DNA from: Limnohabitans sp. 2KL-51
GTDB lineage: Bacteria; Pseudomonadota; Gammaproteobacteria; Burkholderiales; Burkholderiaceae_C
Assembly: GCF_003063645.1 (NCBI RefSeq)
Contig: NZ_NESJ01000024.1
Coordinates: 1 to 56,405 of the forward strand
Length of the DNA stretch: 56,405 nucleotides
Reading direction: 5' to 3'
The translations under genes and the position numbers were made by a program. Below the pieces are notes generated by a model that was not told the origin of the DNA, did no database searches, and worked only from the letters and a program-made list of their open reading frames with translations. Shown in pieces: positions 16,669-26,403 of the stretch; positions within the stretch are counted from its first letter, which is position 1, and each line of letters begins with the position of its first letter.

Positions 16669-17513
16669 TCATCAACCACAACTCCGAAGTTGAAACCCGC
16701 CTAGGGAGCCAACAAAAATTCGATGTGCCGGTACTCGAGTGTCGCGGAGTTGAGCGCTATTTTGGGGGACTTCATGCACTCAAAGGAGTGGACCTGACAA
16801 TCGCATCTGGGAGTATCGTAGGACTTGTAGGTCCGAACGGAAGCGGTAAAACGACCTTGGTCAATGTCGTTACGGGCTTCTATCCACCACAGGTGGGAAG
16901 TGTGCGGTTATTTGGTCAAGAGATCACTGGTTTGCAACCCTATAAAGTTGCACAACGCTCGGTCGCCCGAACATTCCAGAACTTAGCACTTTTCCGAGGA
17001 ATGAGCGTACTAGACAACATTCTTCTAGGGCGGCACGTACACATGCGACCAAGCGCTCTAGCCTCACTCTTTTACTGGGTCTGGGCCGCGAAGGAAGAAA
17101 TTGCACATCGAGAAGTTGTAGAGGACGTTATTGACTTTCTACAATTGCAGGACATTCGAGACGAACCCGTCGAATCAATTCCTCCTGGTTTGCAAAAGCG
17201 TGTTGAACTAGCACGCGCGCTCGCATCAGAACCGCGGTTCCTAATTCTCGATGAACCGATGGCCGGTATGAATCAGGAAGAAAAGGAATACATTGCGCGC
17301 TTTATCCTAGACACCCGTGATGAACGCGGTGTGACCATATTACTAATCGAGCACCATATGGACGTGGTTACCTCGATCTGCGACGAAGTGCTGGTTCTAA
17401 GCAACGGTGAAGCCATAGCAAGCGGTGAGCCACGCTCAGCAATTTCTTCGCCTCAAGTGGTAGAAGCCTATCTTGGAAAACGAGGGGCACAGCGCTCGGG
17501 AGTCGTAGCATGA
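16665..17513 (+). CDS. Branched-chain-type ABC importer ATPase (LivG-like)
   Basis: This 282-residue ATPase has Walker A GPNGSGKTT near residue 62, the LivG-specific insertion between Walker A and signature, a signature region IPPGLQKRVELARALA near residue 180, and Walker B FLILDEPMAGM. It energises import together with the LivF-like ATPase at 22819, the two permeases and the binding protein. Its separation from the other transporter genes by an acyl-CoA synthetase gene links uptake to CoA activation. It overlaps the next gene by 4 bp. Confidence 0.88.
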   Translation: MIINHNSEVETRLGSQQKFDVPVLECRGVERYFGGLHALKGVDLTIASGSIVGLVGPNGSGKTTLVNVVTGFYPPQVGSVRLFGQEITGLQPYKVAQRSVARTFQNLALFRGMSVLDNILLGRHVHMRPSALASLFYWVWAAKEEIAHREVVEDVIDFLQLQDIRDEPVESIPPGLQKRVELARALASEPRFLILDEPMAGMNQEEKEYIARFILDTRDERGVTILLIEHHMDVVTSICDEVLVLSNGEAIASGEPRSAISSPQVVEAYLGKRGAQRSGVVA

Positions 17514-19558
17514 ACGCATCCGTTCTTTCACAGAACTTTGGTGCAGGCGCCTCGACCCATGCTGGGGCCAGAATGCCAGCAGGTCGCTGCAGTCCTGAAC
17601 TTCTAAAGCTCGTCAACGAACTAGTCGAAAGGCTTTCCATTGAGTCTTCGGAAGAACCCAGTACCCTGCTGGCGTGTCTTGCACACAACGCGAAACACGA
17701 AGGGCGACGGGCAGCGTTCCGAGAGCGCGATCGTGGCATATGGCATGAATGGGCTTGGGACGAGATTCTTGCAGACGTACTCGCCTTAGCGGCATCTCTT
17801 GAGCAGCACGGCCTAAATGCAAATGAGGCAATGCTCATTATTGGAGATAACCGCCTTCGCCTTTATTTATCGATGCTGGCAGCGATGTCACTGCGCGCAT
17901 GGCCCGCACCAGTCTACAGTGACGTTCCTCCAAACGAATTATTGCAATACAGCCAACTCGGAAATCCAAAAGTGGCGATTGCCGAGGATCAGGAGCAAGT
18001 AGACAAGCTGCTTGAACTGCGCAAACAGACAGGGGGCCGTCCCCAAATTATTGTCTATCACGACCCGCGTGGATTGCATGCCTATACCGAGCCTGGTCTC
18101 GAATCACTGGTCAATCTTCTGGAAGCAGGTCGTGCACGCTTGATCAATGAGGTCGGTTTGGCGCATCGCCTGCTTACGAGTGCGCAACCCGAAGACTTCG
18201 CTGTGCTCATGCATTCTTCTGGAACGACCGGCAAGCCTAAGGGAGTTCCCCTTACGCACTTGAACATCGTTAGAGGCGTGCGCAATGCACAAGCTGCAGG
18301 TAGCTTTACGCGTCACGAAACACACTACGCTTATTTGCCTATGGCTTGGGTCGGTGATTTTGTATTTACCCTGGGTGGTGGAGTGGTGCTTGCGTTTACT
18401 ACGCACATTCCTGAACGCCAAGAAACCATACTCCACGATCTACGTGAAGTTGCACCGACGATGTACCTTGCAGCTCCCCGCGCGTGGGACGCGATGCTAA
18501 CAAGGTTGCAAGTCGGTATCGCTGAAACGACACCACTCAAGCGCTGGCTATATGGATATTTTATGGCGGTCGCAGTAAAGATTGAACGCGACAAACTCAA
18601 AGGGCGAAGTTCCGGCATTGCCCAACGAGCAATGCGTGCAATGGGTGAGGTAATGATCTTTGCATCGATCAAAGATTATTTAGGCCTCTCTCACGCTAAG
18701 CGTGCTTATACGGGAGGAGAAGCACTCGGCGAGGATACCTTTGTTACCTTCCGCGCACTTGGGATTAATCTCAAACAGTTCTATGGTCAGAGTGAAACTG
18801 CCGCGATGAGTGCGATACAGCGAGACGGCAATGTGAAGCTACACACAGTCGGCCAACCTCTGCCTGGCGTCGAAGTGCGCATCGCAGAGAGTGGCGAGAT
18901 CCTAGTGCGGTCGGACTCAGTGTTCCCGGGATATTACGAAAATCCTATTGCCACGGCAGAAGTCCTCAAAGATGGTTGGCTCGCTACGGGAGACGCCGGT
19001 TACCTGGAGCCGGACGGAGACCTTGTGGTTTTAGGCCGCGTTAGTGAAGTTGTCTACACCGCCAGCGGCGAGCGTTTTGTCCCCAACTACATTGAAAATC
19101 GTATCAAGTTCAGTCCTTACGTTCGCAATGCAGCGGTTGTGGGCGCAGGTCGCGAGCGGTTGTGCGCTCTGGTTTGCATAGACTTCGACTCGGTTGGACA
19201 CTGGGCCGAGCAGCGAGGATTCGCTTACACCTCCTATGCGGAGTTGTCGCAATTACCCGCGGTGCTGGATCTATTACAAGACGCTATCAAGCATGTTAAT
19301 ACGGTTCTGAAACCCGAGCTTCGGGTGAATCGTTTCGTAAGTCTGCCAAAGGATTTCGATCCTGATGATGGTGAGATTACGCGTACTCGTAAGTTACGCC
19401 GGAATGTCATTGAAGAGCGCTACGGCTCCTTGATTGAAGCTCTTCATGCGCCGAATTGGGAAAAGCAATCTCTTTTCGATTTGGACGTACGAATCACGTA
19501 TGAAGATGGTCGCACAGGCTTGCTGCAACGAAGCCTTAACTTGAGGAGCATGGACTGA
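17510..19558 (+). CDS. Long AMP-forming acyl-CoA synthetase
   Basis: This 682-residue adenylate-forming ligase has the P-loop HSSGTTGKPKGVPLTH near residue 235, the FYGQSETAAMS motif near residue 425, and the GWLATGDAGYLEPDG hinge region near residue 495. The large size resembles long-chain acyl-CoA synthetases (FadD15/FAA type) that activate hydrophobic acids. The gene is locked between the LivG-like and LivH-like genes (4-bp and 1-bp overlaps), so the imported compound is probably its substrate. Confidence 0.85.
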   Translation: MNASVLSQNFGAGASTHAGARMPAGRCSPELLKLVNELVERLSIESSEEPSTLLACLAHNAKHEGRRAAFRERDRGIWHEWAWDEILADVLALAASLEQHGLNANEAMLIIGDNRLRLYLSMLAAMSLRAWPAPVYSDVPPNELLQYSQLGNPKVAIAEDQEQVDKLLELRKQTGGRPQIIVYHDPRGLHAYTEPGLESLVNLLEAGRARLINEVGLAHRLLTSAQPEDFAVLMHSSGTTGKPKGVPLTHLNIVRGVRNAQAAGSFTRHETHYAYLPMAWVGDFVFTLGGGVVLAFTTHIPERQETILHDLREVAPTMYLAAPRAWDAMLTRLQVGIAETTPLKRWLYGYFMAVAVKIERDKLKGRSSGIAQRAMRAMGEVMIFASIKDYLGLSHAKRAYTGGEALGEDTFVTFRALGINLKQFYGQSETAAMSAIQRDGNVKLHTVGQPLPGVEVRIAESGEILVRSDSVFPGYYENPIATAEVLKDGWLATGDAGYLEPDGDLVVLGRVSEVVYTASGERFVPNYIENRIKFSPYVRNAAVVGAGRERLCALVCIDFDSVGHWAEQRGFAYTSYAELSQLPAVLDLLQDAIKHVNTVLKPELRVNRFVSLPKDFDPDDGEITRTRKLRRNVIEERYGSLIEALHAPNWEKQSLFDLDVRITYEDGRTGLLQRSLNLRSMD

Positions 19559-20445
19559 TGGACATCTTGCTAATTGCCGAACTCTCTATCAACGGAGCCC
19601 TAGTGGGTTTAATGTACTCCCTGGTCGCTTTGGGCATAGTTGTCGTCTATAAAGCCTCTCGATATGCCAACTTGGCGCAGGGTGCATTTTGCATGGCTGG
19701 AGGTTATGCATGCGTCACTATTGCCGCCATGCTTGGTATTCCAGCGTGGGCTGCTATTCCACTATCGGTCGTTCTAATGTTCTTCGTAGGTGTACTGACT
19801 GAGCGCTTTCTTCTTCGCCGCATGATTGGACAACCCGTCGTCATGGTCATTATGTTGACGTTGGGCCTAGAGATTCTATTGCGCGGACTTGTGCCAGGCT
19901 TACTAGGTTCCACAGTAAAGCGTTTAGATATCGGTATTTCGCAGGCACCTCTGATAGTGGCCGACATCCTTATTAATAGAGCATATCTGGCAGGAGGATG
20001 CATAGCTCTTGTGTTTGTCGCTAGTGCAATCCTTTTCTACAACACTTCATTGGGGGTGCGGATGCGTGCAGTGTCTGATGATGCAGTGGCTTCTTGGGCC
20101 GTTGGCATTAAGGTAGAGAAGCTAATCGCAATAGCTTGGGGTATCGCAGGAGCTTCCGCCGGGGCAGCTGGTGTTCTTTGGGGATCGGTTCAGGGTGTCG
20201 ATTGGACACTATCTCAATTGCTACTTAAGGCCATTGCCATTGCCATTCTTGGCGGGCTAGACAGCGTGCCTGGCGTGCTCATCGCCGGACTCATTGTAGG
20301 GATCGTAGAGAGTGTGGCAGCTGGCGTGCTCGATCCGTTGGTGGGTGGTGGAACACGTGATGTTGTTGCCTCTGTGATCATTTTGTTCACCGTCATTGTC
20401 CGACCTCACGGACTTTTCGGGCGAGAGCATATCGAACGCGTTTAA
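19558..20445 (+). CDS. Branched-chain-type ABC permease (LivH-like)
   Basis: This 295-residue membrane protein follows the LivH pattern, with about eight hydrophobic segments, LVALGIVVVYKASRYANLAQG near residue 25, and the permease EAA-like region around GLDSVPGVLIAGLIVGIVES near residue 240. It forms one half of the transmembrane channel with the LivM-like protein. The start ATG overlaps the stop of the acyl-CoA synthetase gene by one base. Confidence 0.87.
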   Translation: MDILLIAELSINGALVGLMYSLVALGIVVVYKASRYANLAQGAFCMAGGYACVTIAAMLGIPAWAAIPLSVVLMFFVGVLTERFLLRRMIGQPVVMVIMLTLGLEILLRGLVPGLLGSTVKRLDIGISQAPLIVADILINRAYLAGGCIALVFVASAILFYNTSLGVRMRAVSDDAVASWAVGIKVEKLIAIAWGIAGASAGAAGVLWGSVQGVDWTLSQLLLKAIAIAILGGLDSVPGVLIAGLIVGIVESVAAGVLDPLVGGGTRDVVASVIILFTVIVRPHGLFGREHIERV

Positions 20446-20454
20446 GGATCTGTC

Positions 20455-21528
20455 ATGTTCTATCGTTTGGCCGGCATTCGGCATACCAGCTATCTACAGG
20501 CGAGACAATTGTTCCCAATGCAGTTCGATCGCGCGCTCATCGGAGCGATCCTTGTGCTCGCGCTTTTAGCGCCATGGATATTGCCTGCTCTTTATCTGAA
20601 CACTTATCTCATGCCCTGGTTACTTTGGGTAACAGCTGCATTGGGTTTGAATCTTCTGATGGGCGGAGCGGGGCAAGTGCACTTAGGCTACGGAGCAGTC
20701 ATGGGTATCGGCGCCTATGCTGCGGGCCATGCAGCGCGCAACGGAATTCCACTCGAGGTTGCACTAATGCTCGGCGGACTCGCAGCAGCCATCATCGGAA
20801 CAATTTTTGGCGCTGCAGCATTAAGAGTGAAAGGACTGTATTTGGCAGTAACCACATTAGCCCTACAGTATCTGGTTGACTTTATTGTCCTTCATGTAAG
20901 TGTAATCAGCGGTGGTTCTCAAGCTTCGCTGCAGCTACCAGTAGTCAAAATTCTTGGGCAGTCGGTTAGGTCTGATGCGGGGCTTTACTTCGTTGCACTT
21001 GCAAGTTGTGCCGTCGTTACGATTTTCATGCTCAACGTACGTCGTTCCAGTCTCGGGAGGGCACTAGCTGCCATACGTGAGAAGGACTACGCAGCAGAGA
21101 TCCTCGGCGTGAGTGCGTTTAGATACAAATTGCTTGCGTTTTGGGTTGCATCTTTTATTGGAGGCGTCACTGGTGCTCTCTTAGCGTTTTGTTATTACAA
21201 GGCTGTCTCTCCGGAACAGTACCACATCGACCTATCGATACAGATGCTTGCAATTGTCATTGTCGGTGGCTTGGGTAGCGTACTAGGTTGTTTTTTAGGC
21301 GCGGCTTTGATCCTGCTTTCACCCGCGTTACTCAATCAGATGTTGGCGACCCTGTCCACTGGATTCGGACTAAAACTTGGTACTGACCTGACGACGCATG
21401 CCCCACTAATTTTGTATGGTGCGCTTATCGTCGGATTCCTGCTGTTTGAGCCATTAGGCCTCGCCAAGATTTACGACAACGTTCGCAAGATGTTTCTCGT
21501 CTGGCCTTTCCGTCACATGCGGCGGTAA
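20455..21528 (+). CDS. Branched-chain-type ABC permease (LivM-like)
   Basis: This 357-residue membrane protein matches LivM: multiple membrane segments, ALGLNLLMGGAGQVHLGYGAV near residue 60, a cytoplasmic loop with RRSSLGRALAAIREKDYAAEILGV near residue 200, and IVIVGGLGSVLGCFLGA near residue 265. The N-terminal 20 residues before MQFDRALIG are polar, and translation could also begin at the ATG at 20518. It follows the LivH-like gene by 9 bp. Confidence 0.87.
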   Translation: MFYRLAGIRHTSYLQARQLFPMQFDRALIGAILVLALLAPWILPALYLNTYLMPWLLWVTAALGLNLLMGGAGQVHLGYGAVMGIGAYAAGHAARNGIPLEVALMLGGLAAAIIGTIFGAAALRVKGLYLAVTTLALQYLVDFIVLHVSVISGGSQASLQLPVVKILGQSVRSDAGLYFVALASCAVVTIFMLNVRRSSLGRALAAIREKDYAAEILGVSAFRYKLLAFWVASFIGGVTGALLAFCYYKAVSPEQYHIDLSIQMLAIVIVGGLGSVLGCFLGAALILLSPALLNQMLATLSTGFGLKLGTDLTTHAPLILYGALIVGFLLFEPLGLAKIYDNVRKMFLVWPFRHMRR

Positions 21529-21560
21529 GGTCTTTTTTTCAACTAACTAGGAGACAAAGC

Positions 21561-22814
21561 ATGAAACTCAATCGACGTCAGATGGTCCTCGCTGCCGCAG
21601 CTTCTCTAGGTGCGGGTTATGTACCTAACGTAATTGCCCAAGAAAAGGTGATTAAGTTTGGTATGGCGCAGGACTTTACAAAGGTCTACACCTTTGTAAC
21701 GGCAGAATATAGCCAAGGTCAACGCGACTATCTCACCCTTGTGAACGAGCGAGGAGGCATCAGCGGTTGGAAAATCCAGGCTGAAATTGTTGACACTGGC
21801 AACGAGACTCAGCGAGGGATCGAAGCATACGAGCGCTTCAAACGTGAAGGTGTCCTGCTGGTTGACCCGCTGTCCACGCCCGTCAGTCGCGCACTAGTCC
21901 CACGTGCGCTCGACGACAAAATAAACCTAGTCACCATGTTTTCGGGTCGTAGCGATGCAGCAGATGGTTCGGTTTTTCCTTATGTCATTCCCATGTCTGC
22001 TAGTTACTGGTCTCAAGCATCAGTGCTCATCGAATACATCACGCGCCAGGAAAAAGATCTCAAAGGCAAAAAAATTGCTTTTGTCTATATCGACACGCCG
22101 TTCGGTAAGGAGCCGCTGCCACTTTTACGTGAAATTGCCAAGCGCCGCGGTTTCGATTTACTACCCTTTCCCTATGCGCCACCCGGTAACGAGCAGGCTG
22201 CAGTTTGGACACAAGTGCGCCGCGCTAACCCGAATTGGACGCTGATTTGGGGAGGAGGTGTTGGTCAGACTGTGTCACTCAAGGAGGCTATTCGCAACGG
22301 CATCTCGCCGGACAAGATCGCTTCAGTGGTCTGGCTTTCAGAATCCGATATGAAAGTGGTCGGTGAGGATGCAGCTAAGGGCGTCCTCAAGTTCGAGGGT
22401 GCTGCGTCAGGTCGTGAACCCAAGATCATCCAGGATATCCTCAAAGACGTTGTGGGTAAAGGAAAGGGTTCCGGGCCCCAACAACTCGTGGGAACATCTT
22501 ATTACAACATCGGCGTGCTCTCCGCGGCGCTTATGGTCGAGGGCACTCGTAAAGCGCTAGAGATCAGCAAGGGGGCAACGATCACGTCTCAGACTCTTAA
22601 CGAAGGTCTACGTAGCATCACCAAGTTCACCGCAGAGGGCCTTGCTCCATCGACCACTATAACCAAGGCAGATCACCAGGGTGGTGGGATGGGACGCGTA
22701 GCGCAGTGGGATGGACGACGCTGGGTAGCTAAATCGGACTGGATTTCGGCTGATCAAGATCTCGTTTGGGAACTTATCAAGCAATCTTCAGCCGAGTTCA
22801 AGAAGGGGGGCTAA
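21561..22814 (+). CDS. Periplasmic substrate-binding protein (LivK-like)
   Basis: This 417-residue protein starts with an export signal containing twin arginines (LNRRQMVLAAAASLGAG), with likely cleavage after NVIAQ near residue 26. The mature part has the type I periplasmic binding fold of branched-chain amino acid transporters (ERGGISGWKIQAEIVDTGNE near residue 60). Related proteins in catabolic islands bind aromatic or short branched acids. AGGAGACAAAGC lies just upstream of the start. It is the likely specificity determinant of the importer. Confidence 0.87.
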   Translation: MKLNRRQMVLAAAASLGAGYVPNVIAQEKVIKFGMAQDFTKVYTFVTAEYSQGQRDYLTLVNERGGISGWKIQAEIVDTGNETQRGIEAYERFKREGVLLVDPLSTPVSRALVPRALDDKINLVTMFSGRSDAADGSVFPYVIPMSASYWSQASVLIEYITRQEKDLKGKKIAFVYIDTPFGKEPLPLLREIAKRRGFDLLPFPYAPPGNEQAAVWTQVRRANPNWTLIWGGGVGQTVSLKEAIRNGISPDKIASVVWLSESDMKVVGEDAAKGVLKFEGAASGREPKIIQDILKDVVGKGKGSGPQQLVGTSYYNIGVLSAALMVEGTRKALEISKGATITSQTLNEGLRSITKFTAEGLAPSTTITKADHQGGGMGRVAQWDGRRWVAKSDWISADQDLVWELIKQSSAEFKKGG

Positions 22815-22818
22815 AGTC

Positions 22819-23640
22819 GTGAGTATTGCCACCAATGCTGCGGCGGATCAGCCGCTTCTCGCCCTCAACAACATTGAGGTCTTGTACGACAACGTAGCAC
22901 TCGCAGTAAAAGGGGTGTCCATTGCGGTCGAACGCGGCGGCTTGGTGGCCCTTCTTGGTGCCAATGGTGCAGGCAAGAGCACGGTCCTTAAGTCTGTCAG
23001 CGGCCTGCTGGCTGCTGAACGCGGGCGTGTGTCGCGTGGCGAAGCGGTTTTTGACTGCGAGGACTTACTTGGTCTAGCACCATCCACGCGCGTTCGTCGC
23101 GGCGTTGCTCACGTGCTTGAAGGCAGACGAATATTCGAGCACCTTACTCCTGGCGAAAATCTGATTGCTGCTGCCTCAATGCATAAGGACCGCGCAAAGG
23201 TTCGCGATCTGACTGAGCAGGTCCTCGACTGGTTTCCTCGACTGCGTGAAAGAGCGAAAACGCAAGCCGGGTATCTTTCGGGCGGAGAACAGCAGATGCT
23301 TGCTATTGGCCGGGCCCTCATGACTGAACCGCGTTTGCTAATGCTAGATGAACCCAGCCTTGGTCTTTCGCCCATGCTCGTTGATGAGATATTTGACATC
23401 GTACGCCGGATTAATCATGACGCAGGCGTAGCAGTTCTTGTGGTTGAGCAGAATGCCGTCGCGGCTTTATCGATTGCACGATACGCTTATTTGATAGAAA
23501 ACGGCAGAGTGGTAATGGCCGGCACAGCCGAATCAGTTAGCGCTAATCCTGACATTCAGCAGTTTTATCTCGGGGGAGGTCACCAGACCGACTATCACGC
23601 GGTTAAACACTATCGGCGCCGCAAACGTTGGCTAACATGA
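22819..23640 (+). CDS. Branched-chain-type ABC importer ATPase (LivF-like)
   Basis: This 273-residue ATPase has Walker A LGANGAGKSTVLKSVSG near residue 50, the LivF-type signature LSGGEQQMLAIGRALM near residue 155 and Walker B LLMLDEPSLGLSP. The C-terminal extension after YLGG is arginine-rich. It starts at GTG (22819), 4 bp after the binding-protein gene, and overlaps the next ligase gene by 4 bp. It completes a full five-gene importer. Confidence 0.88.
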   Translation: MSIATNAAADQPLLALNNIEVLYDNVALAVKGVSIAVERGGLVALLGANGAGKSTVLKSVSGLLAAERGRVSRGEAVFDCEDLLGLAPSTRVRRGVAHVLEGRRIFEHLTPGENLIAAASMHKDRAKVRDLTEQVLDWFPRLRERAKTQAGYLSGGEQQMLAIGRALMTEPRLLMLDEPSLGLSPMLVDEIFDIVRRINHDAGVAVLVVEQNAVAALSIARYAYLIENGRVVMAGTAESVSANPDIQQFYLGGGHQTDYHAVKHYRRRKRWLT

Positions 23641-25181
23641 CTGATACAGCAACACATTTTCCTGTCCAAGACCCATTGGGCGAGTGTTGCCCCACACTCG
23701 GCGAATTGCTTAATCTTAACGCCCGTCTTTATGGCGAGCAGTCAGCATTTACAGATGGTGAGGTGACGGTCACTCATGCACAACTTGAACGAAAATCTGC
23801 GGGACTTGCCGTTGGTCTACATCGCGCTGGACTTCGGTCAGGGGACCGGATCTCTTTACTCGCGCAAAACGGGCTCCCCTTCGTGGAAATCTTCTACGCA
23901 GCAGCTCGCATTGGAGTAATCGTCTCTGCCATCAACTGGCGACTTTCGCCCGCTGAAATCGCCAAGGTTGTGGGTAATGACTTACCAGCTTTGCTCTTTA
24001 CAAGTAAAGAACTCTCACCCCTTCTAAGTGATGTTGAATGTCACGACTTCGTTAGCAGACCCATCGTCATCGATGGCAGCTTAGAAGGATTTCTTTGTTT
24101 AGATGATTTCAGAGGTGATCCCGGAGATATTCAGCATGAGTCCGTTGCGCCTGACGACCCTGTGTGTTTCATCCATACGGCATGGACCGATGGACGTCCC
24201 AAGGCCGCAGTTCTAACACACAGAAACTTGTTGTGCGGTGCGGAGCAGCTGGGTCAGATATGGACACTAAATAGCAGTGACGTGCATATCTGTGCACTGC
24301 CACTTTTCCACATCACAGCATTAAGCCTAATGCTGGCTACAGCACGTGTTGGTGGTTGCAGCATTTTGAAGGCGCGCTTCAACCCTGCCGAGGCGCTAAA
24401 TGCAATAGAGTTATATGGAGCTACGCTATTAGGAGAGTTCTCCCCCATGCTTTCGGAGCTCCTAAAGCTACAAAATTCAAGTAAAAAAATGACGTCTCTT
24501 CGCCACGTCTGCGGTCTGGATACGCCAGATGTGATCAAGTGGTTTCACACATCTTGCCCACGGGCAACATTCTGGGCTGTATACGGTCAGTCGGAGGCAG
24601 GTGGGATTGTTTCTATGATGTCTCATGCACTGGCAGATGGAAGCACCGGATACCCTTTACCTCTGAGCAAGATACGGATTGTCGACGAAGCGGCTTTTAC
24701 GGTGCCAGCAGGTGAAATAGGTGAAATTGTTATTTCGGGACCTACTGTGTTCGTGGGCTACTGGGGCAGACCCGATGTGTCAGCCGCTACTCTTCGTGGC
24801 GGATGGCTACATACCGGCGATGTGGGCAAGTTTGACCCCTACGGACGTTTGGTATATGTTGGGCGACTTCCAAATAAAGAACTGATCAAGAGCGGCGGAG
24901 AAAACGTCTATCCCGAGGAGGTGGAACAGGTTCTTCGAACACATCCCGCTATTGTGGATGTGGCTGTATTCGGTGTGGCTGATAAGCGTTGGGGGGAGTC
25001 TGTGCGGGCAGTTTGCGTTATCCGTTCAATGGTCGATTCGCAAGGGTTGATCGAATTTGTAGGCGAACGAATTGCTAGTTATAAGCGGCCACGCAGTGTC
25101 ATTTTTGCAGATAGTCTTCCAAGCAAGGCAGATGGAACTCATGACCGAGATGCCATCAAAGCAGCGTTTGGATCGCCTTAG
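23637..25181 (+). CDS. AMP-dependent acyl-CoA synthetase (class I)
   Basis: This 514-residue ligase has the GWLHTGDVGKFDPYGRL motif near residue 390, SGGENVYPEEVEQVL near residue 420, and the catalytic-lysine region SLPSKADGTHDRD near the C-terminus. The P-loop reads HTAWTDGRPKAAVLTH, a variant without the usual SGTTG seen in some acyl-CoA ligases. The ATG at 23637 overlaps the LivF-like gene by 4 bp. It is the last gene of the rightward operon and provides a second CoA-activation step. No clear terminator follows. Confidence 0.85.
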   Translation: MTDTATHFPVQDPLGECCPTLGELLNLNARLYGEQSAFTDGEVTVTHAQLERKSAGLAVGLHRAGLRSGDRISLLAQNGLPFVEIFYAAARIGVIVSAINWRLSPAEIAKVVGNDLPALLFTSKELSPLLSDVECHDFVSRPIVIDGSLEGFLCLDDFRGDPGDIQHESVAPDDPVCFIHTAWTDGRPKAAVLTHRNLLCGAEQLGQIWTLNSSDVHICALPLFHITALSLMLATARVGGCSILKARFNPAEALNAIELYGATLLGEFSPMLSELLKLQNSSKKMTSLRHVCGLDTPDVIKWFHTSCPRATFWAVYGQSEAGGIVSMMSHALADGSTGYPLPLSKIRIVDEAAFTVPAGEIGEIVISGPTVFVGYWGRPDVSAATLRGGWLHTGDVGKFDPYGRLVYVGRLPNKELIKSGGENVYPEEVEQVLRTHPAIVDVAVFGVADKRWGESVRAVCVIRSMVDSQGLIEFVGERIASYKRPRSVIFADSLPSKADGTHDRDAIKAAFGSP

Positions 25182-25649
25182 ACCCAGATGTTTATTGATG
25201 CGTATGAAAAATAACTGTCCAAGACATGACTTGATATTTATATCAGTTTAAGGATGTGTACATTCTGTCACTCTGGACGACTGAACTGTTGCTCTAATTC
25301 ATTTGAGTTGCATTTTGCAGTGTCCTTCGGAGTTGCAGGTCAAGCAGTTACTTATATATTAGCTGATAAGTCTTGTTGGAAGACCGCTTTTACTTTTCCT
25401 CCGGATTAAGGGCAGTTAAAAGAAAGGCAGCATCCTTTCCAAAGATCAAACTTAAGCAGATACGTCAAAATTCAATAAAAGTTCGGATGCTGCCGGTCAG
25501 TCGATGAGCCGTGAACGACAGCATACAGCCTACAGCAGTCGGCGTCATGTCACTTCAAAGGGCATTTGCAGGCCCACCGTAACTATCTCGACAAACTTGC
25601 CGTAGCAGTAATTGCTCTTTTGTGCGGCTGATGCACGTCAACTCATCAA
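25182..25649. other. Gene-less stretch with a 10-bp inverted repeat
   Basis: No coding region is recognised. GGCAGCATCC (25426-25435) and GGATGCTGCC (25485-25494) form a perfect inverted repeat with a 49-nt AT-rich interior. It may be a decayed mobile-element end or a structured RNA. The stretch separates the catabolic island from the TA and repeat zone. Confidence 0.45.
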
Positions 25650-26060
25650 TCACTGCGCTGTTTGAACCCAGTTCTCAACTTCCAGCGCAGGCACTCGTGC
25701 GAACTCCCCCAAGTTGTTCGTCACCAGCACCAGGCCTTCGCTGCGAGCGTGCGCTGCAATGTGCATGTCGTTCACACCGATAGGCAGGCCGAGTTTTTCC
25801 AAGGCGGCGCGAATGACTCCGTAATGCTGCGCGGCCTTGGGGCCATAGGGCAAAACTTGTAGGCGACTGCAAAAATCTTCGACAGCGGCCAAGTTCTCGC
25901 TGACGCGGCTGCTTTTTTCCGCACCGTGCAAGAGTTCGGCGAGGGTGATGGAGGAAATTGCCATGCGGCTGGCGTTGGCGTTGAAAGTGGAAAGCACCTC
26001 GACAGGTCGCAGCTTCAACACGTAGATGACGATGTTGGTGTCCAGCAGGTATCGCAGCAT
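25650..26060 (-). CDS. VapC-family PIN-domain toxin
   Basis: This 136-residue PIN ribonuclease has YLLDTNIVIY at the start with the first catalytic Asp, LAELLHGAEKS with the Glu near residue 43, VNDMHIAAHA with Asp near residue 97, and VTNNLGEF near residue 113. VapC toxins cleave tRNA or rRNA when freed from VapB. The start overlaps the antitoxin stop by one base (TGATG). A relic of a close relative lies at 1142. Confidence 0.88.
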   Translation of the reverse strand: MLRYLLDTNIVIYVLKLRPVEVLSTFNANASRMAISSITLAELLHGAEKSSRVSENLAAVEDFCSRLQVLPYGPKAAQHYGVIRAALEKLGLPIGVNDMHIAAHARSEGLVLVTNNLGEFARVPALEVENWVQTAQ

Positions 26061-26293
26061 CAGAGCGCCTCCCGCTCCGGCTGGTGCTGGGTGGCGCGCT
26101 CGGGCAGGAAGTCGTCGCTAACTGTGGGGCCACCCAGAAAGAAGCTGTCCCAGGTTTGGCCTAGGGGTGAGATGATGCGCTCGTTACCTTTGACGCGAAT
26201 CTCTACCTTTTGGACACCCTCGGGTAGACGCACGTCCAAAGGGAGACGAACGGCCTGGGTACGGTTATTTACGAAAACAGTGCCGATGGACAT
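26060..26293 (-). CDS. VapB-family antitoxin
   Basis: This 77-residue protein starts MSIGTVFVNNRTQAVRLPLD, the swapped-hairpin AbrB/VapB DNA-binding domain, followed by a strand (VQKVEIRVKGNERII) and an acidic toxin-binding tail (FFLGGPTVSDDFLPER). I chose the ATG at 26293 because GGGGGT lies just upstream and residues before it do not match the family. It is the first gene of the vapBC operon. Confidence 0.87.
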   Translation of the reverse strand: MSIGTVFVNNRTQAVRLPLDVRLPEGVQKVEIRVKGNERIISPLGQTWDSFFLGGPTVSDDFLPERATQHQPEREAL

Positions 26294-26310
26294 GATGACC
26301 CCCAAGAAAA

Positions 26311-26330
26311 GTATATAGCAATTGTATATG
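26311..26330 (-). promoter_or_regulatory. Candidate vapBC promoter/operator
   Basis: An AT-rich segment 18-37 bp upstream of the antitoxin contains two GTATAT hexamers (26311 and 26324) spaced 13 bp apart and a CAATTG core. It could serve as the -10 region and VapBC binding site. By eye only. Confidence 0.35.
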
Positions 26331-26403
26331 GCGGCTCCGCAGTGTTCAATTGGGCGTTTTACAAAGGTCTCGGTTCCGCTGAGTTAGCCCCATTAAAGAC
26401 TGT

